In this document: positions 1-19,220 of the stretch, piece by piece
Numbering within the stretch: the first letter of the stretch is position 1
How the letters are laid out: every line of letters begins with the position of its first letter
NCBI RefSeq assembly: GCF_963675165.1
Contig: NC_087377.1
Location: 15,124,198-15,188,197, forward strand
Direction: 5' to 3'
DNA: 64,000 nucleotides
Origin: Halichondria panicea
Lineage: Eukaryota; Porifera; Demospongiae; Suberitida; Halichondriidae
Notes under the pieces: generated by a model
Databases searched by the model: none
What the model was told of the DNA's origin: nothing
What the model saw: only the letters and a program-made list of their open reading frames with translations
Translations under genes and position numbers: made by a program

Positions 1-1701
1 GCCACTTACAACTGTGATACTGGGTTTTCTCTGGTTGGGGACCAAACAAGGACCTGTACTGGAGATGGCAACAGCACTGGTGCTTTTGATAGATCGTCTC
101 CAGCTTGTGAACGTAAGTGCATACTTTTATTTTGAAATCTAAAATCTCCCTTAAATCTCCTTCCAGCCATAACTTGCCCCGCTCTGCTCTTCCCGAACAA
201 CGGCAGTATTGACTTTGGTGGAACCCTACCTGATGAAAACAGTACCTATGCTTTTAATGCGGTTGCTACCTACAACTGTGACACTGGGTTTTCTCTGGTT
301 GGCGATCAAACAAGGACGTGTACTGGAGATAGCAACAGCACTGCTGGTGTTTTTGATAGAGTGTCTCCAACTTGTGAACGTAAAAATACATAGTTTTGTT
401 TTCAAATCAAAAACTGCCTCTTATCTCCTTCCAGCCATAACGTGCCCTACTCTGTTCTTCCCGAACAACGGCAGTATTGACTTTGGTGGAGCCTCACCTA
501 ATGAAAACAGCACCTATGCTTTTAATACGGTTGCTACCTACAACTGTGACACTGGGTTTTCTCTGATTGGTGACCAAACAAGGATGTGTACTGGAGATGG
601 CAGCAGAACTACCGGTGCTTTTAATAGAATGACTTCAATTTGTGAACGTAAGTGCATACTTCTGTTTTAAAATCTAACATGTATATCCTCTAGCCATAAC
701 ATGCCCCGCTCTGCTCTTCCCGAACAATGGCAGTATTGACTTTGGTGGAGCCTCACCTGATGAAAACAGCACCTTTGCTTTTAATACGATTGCTAACTAC
801 AACTGTGACACTGGGTTTTCTCTGGTTGGTGATCAAACAAGGACGTGTACTGGAGATGGCAACAGAACTGCTGGTGTTTTTGCTGGATCAACTCCAACTT
901 GCATTAAAAGTGAATTTGAATAATTATAATTATGATCGGCAATTGTCATTTTTGTTTTTCCAGCAATAACATGTATTCCTCTTGCCGACCCTCTTCATGG
1001 GACTGTATCTTATTCTGCTGCCGCTGATAGAATTGGCAAGTATGTCATTAATGTGACGGCTACATACAGTTGTGACACTGGGTTTTCTCTGGTTGGTAAC
1101 CATACAAGGACATGTACTGGAGATGGTAATAGCACTACTGGTGCTTTTAATAAATTGTCTCCAACTTGTGAACGTGAGTGCACACTTTGTTTTGAAAATC
1201 TAAAGCTCCTTCCCTATCCCTCCAGCCATAACGTCCCTCGCTCTGCTCTTCCCGAATAACGGCAGTATTATTAACTTAAGCTTTCGTGGAGCCTCACCTG
1301 TTGAAAACAGCACCTATGTGTTTAATGCGGTGGCTACCTACATTTGTCACGCAGGGTTTACTCTGGTTGGTAACAACACAAGGACTTGCGGTGGAGATGG
1401 TAATAGCATTACGGGTGAATTTGATGGAGAAGCTGCAACTTGTGAAGGTGAGTGTACATGTATAGATTATAATGATTATAGCTATTAGCAATAGGTGACA
1501 TTGATACCACAATTGTTTTTTCCCAAAGTCTTAGTTATCTCATCTTCATCACTTATCCTCGATGTTGTCATACCTGTTGTGAGTGTGGTGGCTGTACTAG
1601 CTCTAGTTGTACTGGGTGGAGCTGTTTATGGATACATTCAAGTGATAAGCCATCTGTTGAAGTTAAAAGATCCACAAACTGGAACAACTAAATTATTGTA
1701 A
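1..1701 (+). CDS. CCP/sushi-repeat type I membrane protein, 3' part
   Basis: The 5' end lies outside the window. Exons I can place: 1-112, 167-379, 435-647, 694-909, 964-1173, 1226-1447 and 1529-1701. Each of the first six encodes one complement-control-protein (sushi) module of about 70 residues; the first is cut by the window edge. The pattern is ITCP, then ATYNCDTGFSLVGDQTRTC, then PTCE. All internal exons are phase 1-1. The last exon encodes a transmembrane helix (core VVSVVAVLALVVLGGAVYGY) and a cytoplasmic tail of about 20 residues ending TTKLL. Neighbouring modules are nearly copies of each other, which points to recent exon duplication or conversion. The membrane-proximal module has lost its first cysteine (ITSL in place of ITCP). 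CCP proteins act in adhesion, complement-like recognition and sponge aggregation receptors; the ligand here is unknown. The module calls are secure, the full architecture is not visible. Confidence 0.88.
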
Positions 1702-2111
1702 TAACAATAATTTTTATATCATTATTATACATGTATACTTACTAAGTAGGTTATATAATGTGGAGGCATTTTTACACTAGCTGTGATATAATTATTTGAG
1801 CTCACTATAATGATTTGATGTTTCTACAGGATATTGCATGTGTCCTTTTCCTATAATTATACAATCATGCCATGCGTACTGTAATAAGATGCGTTATCAA
1901 TAATTATAATTATAGTAAAAAAAAATTTTCACTACAAATCAGCAGAATCTCCCACATGCATGCATGCCGTATAAACAAAATTTCACAATCATATTTTTTA
2001 TGAACATTTCTGATCAATAATATTATTAGTAAAAGCAGTGTATTGAGCAATGCATGCATGAAAGAGGAGATAGTTGTATTTTATATAGTATACAGTCTGG
2101 ACTGCATGGAG
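1702..2111. other. Short 3'-to-3' intergenic gap
   Basis: AT-rich sequence between the stop codon of the CCP gene and the stop codon of RNF113A on the opposite strand. It must hold both 3' UTRs. I see no coding or repeat structure beyond short A/T runs. Confidence 0.6.
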
Positions 2112-6116
<4,005 letters not shown>

Positions 6117-7530
6117 TGATGATTATCGATTAACACGGCCAGGCCAAGGTACTTTGGTAGAGGCAGAGCTAGTAGAGGCTCTCTCTTTGTCAGGTAAAGA
6201 GCGTTAGCGTCCTAAACTAAATTCAAATAGCAGTTCAATGCGGCCTGTATTCGAGGCTACATAAGACCCAGAATAGCCTCGATCTCAGGCCGCACTTCTG
6301 TGAAAGACTCTCAGAATCGGGGCTACTAAGCTCATCAGTGAGTCACTTCACTGCACATAACTTAACCATAATACATGATCTAGAGCCACTGAATAATCAC
6401 ACAATCAAAACTCAGGACAGCTGTGGAGAAGGCTGGAGCGAGCCGGACTGGTACTCGTATCTGCGTGACTTGCTGCAGCAAGGTCTGTAAACATCAGGGG
6501 GAGTATTTATAATAATTATAGTGATTTCATTCCTTGTCATAATTATATATAGCTAGACTATAAGAGTATATCCTCTGATGGGAGTCCGTTATATGGGAGG
6601 TTCCAGTAGGCAGAGGGGGGATGACGGAGCTAGAGCCCCTCCACCTTTTTGTTCCATCAACTCCAACTCACCTTGAATCACTATCTGTCTACATTGTATT
6701 CTGCACTGTACTGCATGCATAGTTACTAGAATGATGCATGCCATGCAATTGAAATGTGGGCAGCCAGGCCATCTAATGCGCGTGCTGACTACTGAGGAAA
6801 TTGATACCTTTAAAATTCCATGATATTCAGCGCCTGCTCTGGCCCTACTCAACCAATTTGAGCCCTGCCCTTCCCAAAATTCTGGCTATGCCACTGGGTT
6901 CCACTCTACAGTAGGCTCTCGTTAATCCGGCCACACTTGGGACAGTGCAGCTTGGGGAATAGCGAGTTGGCCGCATTTCAGAAAATAGCCACGGCTAAAA
7001 ACACGTCATCTGGCCATACATTGAAAACCTAGTTTTGGGAAGCCAGTATACTGGCCAGTATAATATATACAGAATAGCAAGTGGACACATTTCAGAGTGA
7101 GTTTTGTGCAGTGAACATCTAACTAGCAATCCGTGTCAAACCTATAATGGGAGGTATATGCATGGAGGTGCATACTTTAGTCGTACTTCAGAGTGTCGGA
7201 ATAGCAAGAGTCTACTAGCTAGCTGTTATAATAATTATATATACCGTACTACTTCAAAAAGGTGCCGATTTTTACTTTACGAGACTATATACAGGTGCAC
7301 GTTCCCTCAGGACAGCGTTTTCGTAGGAGATCACGGATAGAGATAGCCTTTGAAAGTATAAGTAAGATGAATAAATTTAAGAAATATGGTGTGCTTTGCT
7401 TCAATGGCTTAATTTAGATGATTGCAGGTGTTCTCCATGCTCATAAATGTAACAAAAATTGTGTGATGTGCATTTCCAGTAATCAGAGACGACTTCCCTG
7501 GCCCGCATTTACAAACACATGCACCCCTGT
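6117..7530. other. Intergenic region upstream of RNF113A
   Basis: No gene recognised. It should contain the RNF113A promoter next to 6117. A hairpin lies at 6240-6292. From about 6910 there is CAGTAGGCTCTCGTTAATCC, which resembles pogo/Tigger-type termini, but I found no matching second end. The open frames here carry no recognisable domain. Confidence 0.5.
6240..6292. repeat. GCCTCGAT-CAGGCCG hairpin
   Basis: GCGGCCTGTATTCGAGGCTA and TAGCCTCGATCTCAGGCCGC face each other across about 13 bp. It is a slightly decayed member of the hairpin family repeated through the window, here with the two half-sites in reversed order. Confidence 0.7.
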
Positions 7531-8045
7531 TATATAAAAATTATACAGTGGAACCTCCATTAACAACTACCTCCGAAGAGACCACACGCTACAAAACGGC
7601 CAAGGGTGGTTGAATTGAAACTGTATACAATGACTTCAATGGTAAAGCAACCTCTCAGGAACAGCCACCTCTCTACTCCGTATAACGGCAGCTTTCTAGT
7701 CCTCAAGCTTTAGTAATGGAAAATAACCTCCCAGAACGGACAGCCACACCCAAAATTAGCAGAAAATATTGATGAGATAGCTATTTTGTACAATCATGAA
7801 CACCTATAGCTGCCACCCAAATATATAGATGCATGCGCCATGGCACTTGGATCGAATTTTGCTCACATTTTGTTTTCCCGACATATTCTTTATGTGTCAT
7901 AGGTAACCTCTTTGTATAGAACAAAATGTGCATTTTAGCTAGCATAATTATTATACCCTCCGAGACAATATTATGTGCCTGGTAGCCGAGGACATACACT
8001 ATTCTCAGTTTGGTAACCTCATCATGTACGGATATAGGTGTCGTC

Positions 8046-8103
8046 TAGCCTCGAATCCAGGCCGATTATAATACGTATTTTAATCGACCTGGATTCGAGG
8101 CTA
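8046..8103. repeat. TAGCCTCGAATCCAGGCCG hairpin
   Basis: A near-perfect inverted repeat of about 26-bp arms, TAGCCTCGAATCCAGGCCGA on the left and its complement ending ATTCGAGGCTA on the right, closed by an AT-rich loop that contains a TACGTA palindrome. Confidence 0.85.
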
Positions 8104-8228
8104 GGTGTCGTCCTGTAATGATACTACTTTGAGGCTGCCAAAAACATTAAGATATCCCCTGTCCATTCGATCTGTCATTATTAATCCCCGAGGCGCGCCA
8201 CGGGTTATAGTAGTATGTCAGCCAGTCT

Positions 8229-8255
8229 GCCTGCCTGTCTGTCTGTCTGTCTGTC
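8229..8255. repeat. Short (CTGT)n microsatellite
   Basis: CTGCCTGTCTGTCTGTCTGT followed by CTGTCG. Copy 2 of the duplication at about 10400-10440 has a degenerate version, so the run expanded or contracted after duplication. Confidence 0.8.
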
Positions 8256-9723
8256 GTTCTGTGTATTCTGAGTTTACTCAATTGGATGTGATAGCGCTGT
8301 GTTTGAACCATGGATGGCCTCAACACAACAAAGTATAAATTTGATGTTAAAGCTTCGTTGTCGAAAAAAAGCAAGCAGAAGCTAAGAAGCTAAAAAGCTT
8401 GAACTGGCACATTGGCCTAGATGTACACACGGCTTTGACTCGAGGCTGCATGCATGTAGACTCACTAAACCTCAAATTAACGCCGAGGGTTTACACTTCA
8501 GTCCTCTAGTTTGGAAAGGGGGGTCACTAGGGTATTGGTGTGGCTGGATTGGGTTACCATGGGGCCAACATCGGAGACATTTTTGCAGAAATATGCAGGT
8601 GAATTGGGCGAAGTAGCAGAGATTAATATTTTAGTGAGAATCGTTCCGCATGCAGGTAAACAGTTATAACACATTCCTGGGATCCTTTGCTCATGTTTCA
8701 GGTCACATCATGTTAGTTCTTGCCCATCTACGTTTCAGACACATTTTCTAAAAAGACTAACTGACACCACCATACCCCCTGTTCCTAGTTCCCACGCATA
8801 TTAGTTTTTGTCCACAGCCCATACATCCACATTTCAGACACATTTTCTAAGAAGGCTAACTGACACCCCATGCATGTATACCTGCAGTCAACAGAGTCAT
8901 ATGATATGAAGGTTAATTGAGTACCTTAGAACATGAGCCAAGATTTGGACTATGTATTGAATACCTCAACCAACTTTGATCTTCAGGTGACACAATTTAA
9001 AATTATTCGTGGAGAAGGGAAGGTATACCTTATGTGATATTATTTTCGCGAGTATAAATTTTTGTTATTTCTGTGCGAATGAGAGTAAAATCGTAAAATG
9101 CGTGCTCGCAGATAATTGGAACAACTTGCGAGTACTTAGAAACGTTATATGAATAACACAACTTGAGCAAGAATTAGCAGAATTTAAACAATCGCAAATA
9201 AATCTACCTGTGAAAATATGTCACGATAAGGTAGTAAAAAATTAATGACTCGAGTCTCTCATTTTGTGCATCTTAATAATGATCATTTATCACATGCAGG
9301 GCTTGATTTATACCAATATCAACCGCTCAACCGTCCCCTGGGGGATTAAAATCACACCCCAGGTAATTGTAGATGAGTTTAAACACGAATTGATTCATTT
9401 GCTAACACGCCAAAATTCTCTACATGACATCCACACCAATTAAGTTATTAACAGTTATAGACTCAACACATTCCTAACTCTTGGCTCACATTCATTCCCA
9501 CTATTCTGACCCACTGCCCCCATTTTCTGCTACTCCTGACCATCCACGCACACCGTCGCATCGGACATGCTATAAAGTAAAATGGAGCGCACTATGATTA
9601 TGGTATAGACATTATACGTTTAGTCAAGTGTTGCTTTTTCCGCTGCTGTATGATTTGCTTTTAATACCTATATAGAAGTTAAGCTAGCTTAATTATATTG
9701 AGTTCCTTATACCGTGTACGAAA

Positions 9724-9793
9724 ATGTGCAGTGTTCCAACAGTGATCATACATACTGGTCGTCTTTGCGCAACAGGTTTAAAATCTTCATTTG
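9724..9793 (+). pseudogene. Dead copy of the receptor signal-peptide exon
   Basis: Aligned by eye to the first exons at 11828 and 19221, this has the same upstream block (AGTTCCTTATACCGTGTACGA), ATGTGCAGTG and the end AAATCTTCATTTGCCC. Its middle has changed so that the signal peptide [20 protein letters not shown] is not kept in frame, and no splice donor follows. It shows that a further receptor gene copy once started here. Confidence 0.8.
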
Positions 9794-9795
9794 CC

Positions 9796-11689
9796 CCTGT
9801 TATATAATACAGTGGAACCTCTATTAACAACTACCTCCGAAGAAATCACACGCTATAAAATGGCCAAAGGTGGCCCGGATTGAAACTGTATACAATGACT
9901 TCAATGTAAAGCAACCTCTCAGGAACAGCCACCTCTCTACTCCGTATAATGGCAATTTTATAGTCCCCAATAAGCTTTAGTAATGGAAATAACCTCCCAG
10001 AACGAACAGCCACACCCAGAATTAGCAGGAAATAATTATTGATGAGATAGCATTATTTTGTACAATCATGAACACTTAGCTGCCACCCCAATAGATGTGC
10101 CATGGCACTTGGATCAAATTTTTCTCACTTGTTTTCCCGTTATGTGTCATGGGACCTCCTTCGTAGAACAAAATGTGCATGCATATGTACAAAATGTTAT
10201 AGAGTCTTCTCTCTGAGACGATAATTATGTGCCGGGTAGCCGAGGGTATACACTATTCTCAGTTTGGTAACCTCCTCATGTACTATTATAGGTGTCGTCC
10301 TGCAATTTAAAGAGTTATATATACTTTGAGGCTGCCGAAAACATCAAGATATCCCCTGCACATTCGGAACCCCCGAGGCGCGCCACGGGTTATAGTATAG
10401 TGGGTCAGTCAGTCTCTGAGTCTCCGTCTGTCGTTCTGTGTGTTCTGAGTCTACTTAATTGGATGTGATAGTACTGGGTTTGTACCATGAATGGCCTCAA
10501 CACAATTAACAAGGTATAAATTTGATGTTAAAGCTTTGTTGGAATAAAAACAAGCAGCAGCTAAGAAGCTAAAAAGCTTGAACTGGCACATTAACCTAGA
10601 TGTATACACACGGCTTTGACTCAAGCCTGCATGTAGACTCACTAAACCTCAAATTAACACCGAGGGTTTATTGCACTTCAGTGCTCTAGTTTGGAAAGGG
10701 GGGTCACATATATGGTATTGGTGTGGCTGGATTGGGTTACCAATGGGGCCAACATCGGAGAAACTTTTTGCAGAAATATGCAGGTTAATTGGGCGAAGTA
10801 ACAGAGATTAATAATTATTATATTTTAGCGAGAATCGTTCCACATGCAGGTAAACAGTTATAACACATTCCTATAGATCCTTTGCTCATGTTTCAGTTCA
10901 CATCATGTTAGTTCTTGCCCATCTACGTTTCAGACACATTTCTAAGAAGGCTAACTGACAACACCATACCCTTATCCTAGTTCCCACACATGTTAGTTCC
11001 CCAGCACATACATCCACATTCCAGTTCTAAGAAGGCTAACTGACACCCCATGCATGCATACTTGCAGTCAACAGAGTCATAATTATGATATGAGGGTTAA
11101 TTGAGTACCTTAGAACATGAGCCAAGATTTGGAATGTGTATTGAATACCTCAACCAACTTTGATCTTCTAAAATCTCAGGTGACACAATTATTCGTTGAG
11201 AAAGGGAAGGTATATTTTAGGGTGACACATTTTAATTTCTGCTATTTCTGCAAATGAGAGTAAAATCGCAAAAATGTGTACTCACAGACAATTGTAAATT
11301 GCAATGAATCTCATTAAATAAACGACTCTCTGTATAATTATATAGCGTCTCTCATTGTGTGTTCATCTTAATAAGGATCATTTTATCACATGCAGGGCTT
11401 GATTTACACCAATATCAACCGCCCAACCGTCCCCTGGGGGATTGAAATCACATCCCAGGTTGCATTTGTAGATGAGTTTGAACACTAATTGCTTTGCTAA
11501 CACACCAAATTTCTATACATGACATCCTTAACAGCTTTAGACTTAACACATTCCTAACTCTTGGCTCACATTTCATTCCCACTATTCTCACACACATGCA
11601 CTGCCTACATTTTCTGCTTTACTCCTGACCATGTACGCACATCGTCGCATTGGACATGCTATAAAATAAAATTTGGCACTATAACTATG
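9796..11689. repeat. Tandem segmental duplication, copy 2
   Basis: Second copy of the block at 7531-9795. It has the same order of landmarks and numerous small insertions and deletions, many of them ATAATTATAA-type. It leads directly into the live promoter and first exon of receptor A. A shorter, more diverged third version lies in 16900-19100 before receptor B. Confidence 0.85.
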
Positions 11690-11827
11690 GTATAGACAAC
11701 AGTATAATACCTTTAGTCAAGTGTTGCTTTTTTCGCTGCTATATGATTTGCTTTTAACACCTATATAGGTCAAGCTAGCGTAGACTATTATATATATAGA
11801 GTTCCTCATAATTTATACTGTACGAAA
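11690..11827 (+). promoter_or_regulatory. Conserved promoter block of receptor A
   Basis: A block with TAGTCAAGTGTTGCTTTTTT, CGCTGCT, a TATATATA stretch and GAGTTCCTCATA sits just before the start codon. Very similar sequence precedes the first exon of receptor B and the dead exon at 9724. Conservation directly upstream of three exon-1 copies suggests a core promoter and 5' UTR, though shared duplication history explains part of it. The TATATATA at about 11788 is a candidate TATA element. Confidence 0.55.
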
Positions 11828-16451
<4,624 letters not shown>

Positions 16452-19089
16452 TACAAGCACTTGTATATAATTTTACTTGTGTTGCATTAACATATATAGC
16501 TGAAATAGCTGAATAGTTATAACCATTATGAGTGTTTCTAGAGAGTATAGTCTAACTCTTAATTTAGTTTTATATTCTGTTTATACATTATTAATATAAT
16601 ACACAAACTAAAATTAAAATGTGAAGATATTTACCATCCACAACCACTGTAGTAAATTCTGTTCCTAATGCACACACTTAATGTTATACCACTGATAATC
16701 ACCATGATTATGATGAAAAGTGAGTTGAGCTATACTAATACTAATCTATCATCCAATCAATGTGGCAGCTAGGTACTCCACGTTTCAATGCCCATATAAA
16801 TCCTTTGACTTAACCTCAGTGAATAAGCTCCACCAAAAATTAAGTAGCTATATATATAGCCCTTGGACATGCATATGCACTTGAACATTCTGCTCATACA
16901 ATAGTGTCATCCTGCAGTTCCAAGAGTATATACTTTGGGCTGCCGAAAACATCAAAAATTCCCTGCACATTCTAATCGTTATTTGGAAGGGGGGGGGGTT
17001 CACTAGAGTATTTGGTGTGGTTAGATTGAGTTACTATATACTGGAGCCAAATTTGAGGAGCGCTTAATTGTTGCAGAAACGAGTCTGCATGTGAATCAGG
17101 GGGAGGTAGTTTAGTGAGAATCGTTCACAGTTAACACATTCCTGGATCCTTGCTGTTCACGTCATGTTAGTTCTAGCCCATGCATCTACGTTTCAGACAC
17201 ATTTTCTAAGAAGACTAACTGTCAGTGACACCACCATACCCCGGCCTGTTTGCTTATACTATTTGTACATTCCAAAACAAGTGTGTTGATTCAAGCCCTG
17301 CGGATCCTCATGTTTCAGTTCCCCCTAGTTCTTGCCTATACTTCCCATCCACGTTTGTGTTAAGAAGATTACCTGACACCATAATTATAACTCCTCCTGC
17401 ATGTAATTGAGTGACCTCTACACAGCAAAAACACACGAGATGCATCTGTTAAATGACAGAAATTTATGTCATTTCTACATGAAATTTGAAAAGATGCGTT
17501 TCACATAACATGTCTGTAACAAATTAATGTGTTTACTAACTTGGAACATGAGGAATGTATAGTATTGAATACCTCAACCAACTTTGATCTTCTAAATATC
17601 AGGTGACACACTTCAAATCGTGGAGGTATTATAGTATAAATGCATGACTCTCAGCATGTATAAAGTCACTCATTTTGATAAGGATCATCAGGGCTTGATT
17701 TGCATCATATCAACCGCCTGACCGACCCCTGCATGGGGGATTGAAATGGTTCAGTTTGGATGAGTTTGAACATGAACATGTCAAATGTCTCTACTGAAAT
17801 CCATACCAATAACAACTTTATAGAGTAACACATTATTCATTCCCCCTGTCTTACCCACACAGCCCCTCGCTTCCATATCACCATGCAGATGGACTGTATG
17901 CCTGCTCAATTGCAACACTGTATTACGAACACCAATACAAATCATTATACTTGTTTCCCATTCTAAAATGCATGTATACTGTAGCTTCAATATGTACTGT
18001 AGCTTTAATAATTATTATAAGGGATTGCTATTAGCAACGATGCTCCTCGAATCACGGGAGCTAACACAGCTACGCTTAGTATCAGTAACGTTAGTGAAAA
18101 CGATGAAGGGGATTATAACGTATTCATAATGAACGAAGCTGGTGGTATAGCCTCCAATTCGGCGCAACTTGTACTGTGTAAGTCTGTGCAATGTGTACAT
18201 AGTTTACTTATTATGCATGTAATATCAAATACCGTTCTATATTATAGTATAGGAATGTTGTAGTTGGATTCAATAATTATGAAACATATATACCCATCCG
18301 TATACTCTCATGCATGAAATACCTACACCCTTAAATTCTGCCAGAACTCAAGTAATTCTGTAATTAGGGCAATAACTAAATAAAAACACCCAAACTTGGC
18401 CCAGAGTTGTAACGTGCATGCTTGCAGGGTTATGTAGCTATTTTTTTCTCCCACTCCTATAAGTGACTCTTGATCAGTAAATCCCCTTACATTATATGCA
18501 TGTATCCAATGATCGACTTTTTGTCTATAATCTTGCGGTTTATCAGACATGCACTCACAGCAGACATTTTTAGTTCCTGATGACTATATATAATCTGCCT
18601 TGTGAAAGCAATCGCAAATCTGAAGAAGTGCTTTCTAATCCAGGTGGTAGTCGTTTGGAAACCCTGTGCAGAATGTTCTGGAGAAAGTCCTACATAGAGA
18701 AAGTGCTCCCCAAGAAACTCACTTATATACTTATACTCATGCACTTAGTCAGTCAACCAACTTTGATCTCCCAAATATCAGGTGAAATTATTCGAATCTT
18801 GGAGGTATTATAGTATAAGTGCATGACTCTCAGCATGTATAAAGTCACTCATTTTGATAAGGATCATCTGGGCTTGATTTGCATCATATCAACCGCCTAA
18901 CCAACCCCTGCATGGGGGATTGAAATCAAATCCCAGGTTTTAGAAGCACGAGTTTGAACATAAACATGCCAAATGTCTCTACTGAAATCCATACCAATAA
19001 CAACTTTAGACATAACACATTTTATGCTTTACTGACTATACACACACCATCGCATTGAACACATGCTACACATGCTAAATTTTGGCACT
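16452..19089. other. Intergenic region with remains of a further receptor unit
   Basis: Contains a shortened version of the 5'-flank repeat of 7.5-11.7 kb (AACATCAAAAATTCCCTGCA, ACCTCAACCAACTTTGATCT, ATCAACCGCC). A receptor-type Ig exon fragment lies at 18021-18179. At 18597-18730 is a stretch (CTTGTGAAAGCAATCGCAAA) that also occurs in introns of receptor A (13254) and B (22170). The order suggests a deleted receptor gene between A and B. No intact coding sequence seen. Confidence 0.75.
18021..18179 (+). pseudogene. Orphan half Ig exon of a lost receptor copy
   Basis: Encodes NDAPRITGANTATLSISNVS followed by [20 protein letters not shown], closely matching the second half of the receptor B Ig exon 23103-23384. 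It keeps a GTAAGT donor. The first half of the domain is missing and unrelated sequence precedes it, so it is a truncated relic unless an unseen upstream exon supplies the rest. Confidence 0.8.
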
Positions 19090-19220
19090 ATTTATTATGG
19101 TATAGACAACAGTTTAGTCAAGTGGTGCTTTTTTCGCTGCTGCATGAGTTAATACATAGGTCAAGCTATATATATATTGCGTAGACTATTATATATATGA
19201 GTTCCTCATACTGTATGAAA
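19090..19220 (+). promoter_or_regulatory. Conserved promoter block of receptor B
   Basis: Matches the block upstream of receptor A: TAGTCAAGTGGTGCTTTTTT, CGCTGCTGCATGAG, TATATATA and GAGTTCCTCATACTG, then the start codon. It is shorter than A's block through small deletions. A core promoter is inferred from position and conservation only. Confidence 0.5.

Larger units (their letters stand above)
7531..9795. repeat. Tandem segmental duplication, copy 1 (receptor 5' flank)
   Basis: This roughly 2.2-kb block recurs at 9796-11830. Shared landmarks in the same order are TACAGTGGAACCTCCATTAA, CCCCGAGGCGCGCCACGGG, TTAGTTCTTGCCCATCTACG, GAGCCAAGATTTGG and TATCAACCGC. It ends in a decayed copy of the receptor first exon. 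The start (CAGTGGAACCTCNATTAACA) looks like a pogo/Tigger-type terminus. A second MITE-like piece with TTTTCGCGAGTATAAATTTT lies near 9040-9240. No gene of its own. Confidence 0.85.

Noticed and set aside
6912-7340. Possible pogo/Tigger element (CAGTAGGCTCTCGTTAATCC)
   Set aside because: Only one terminus-like sequence found and no complementary end or transposase.
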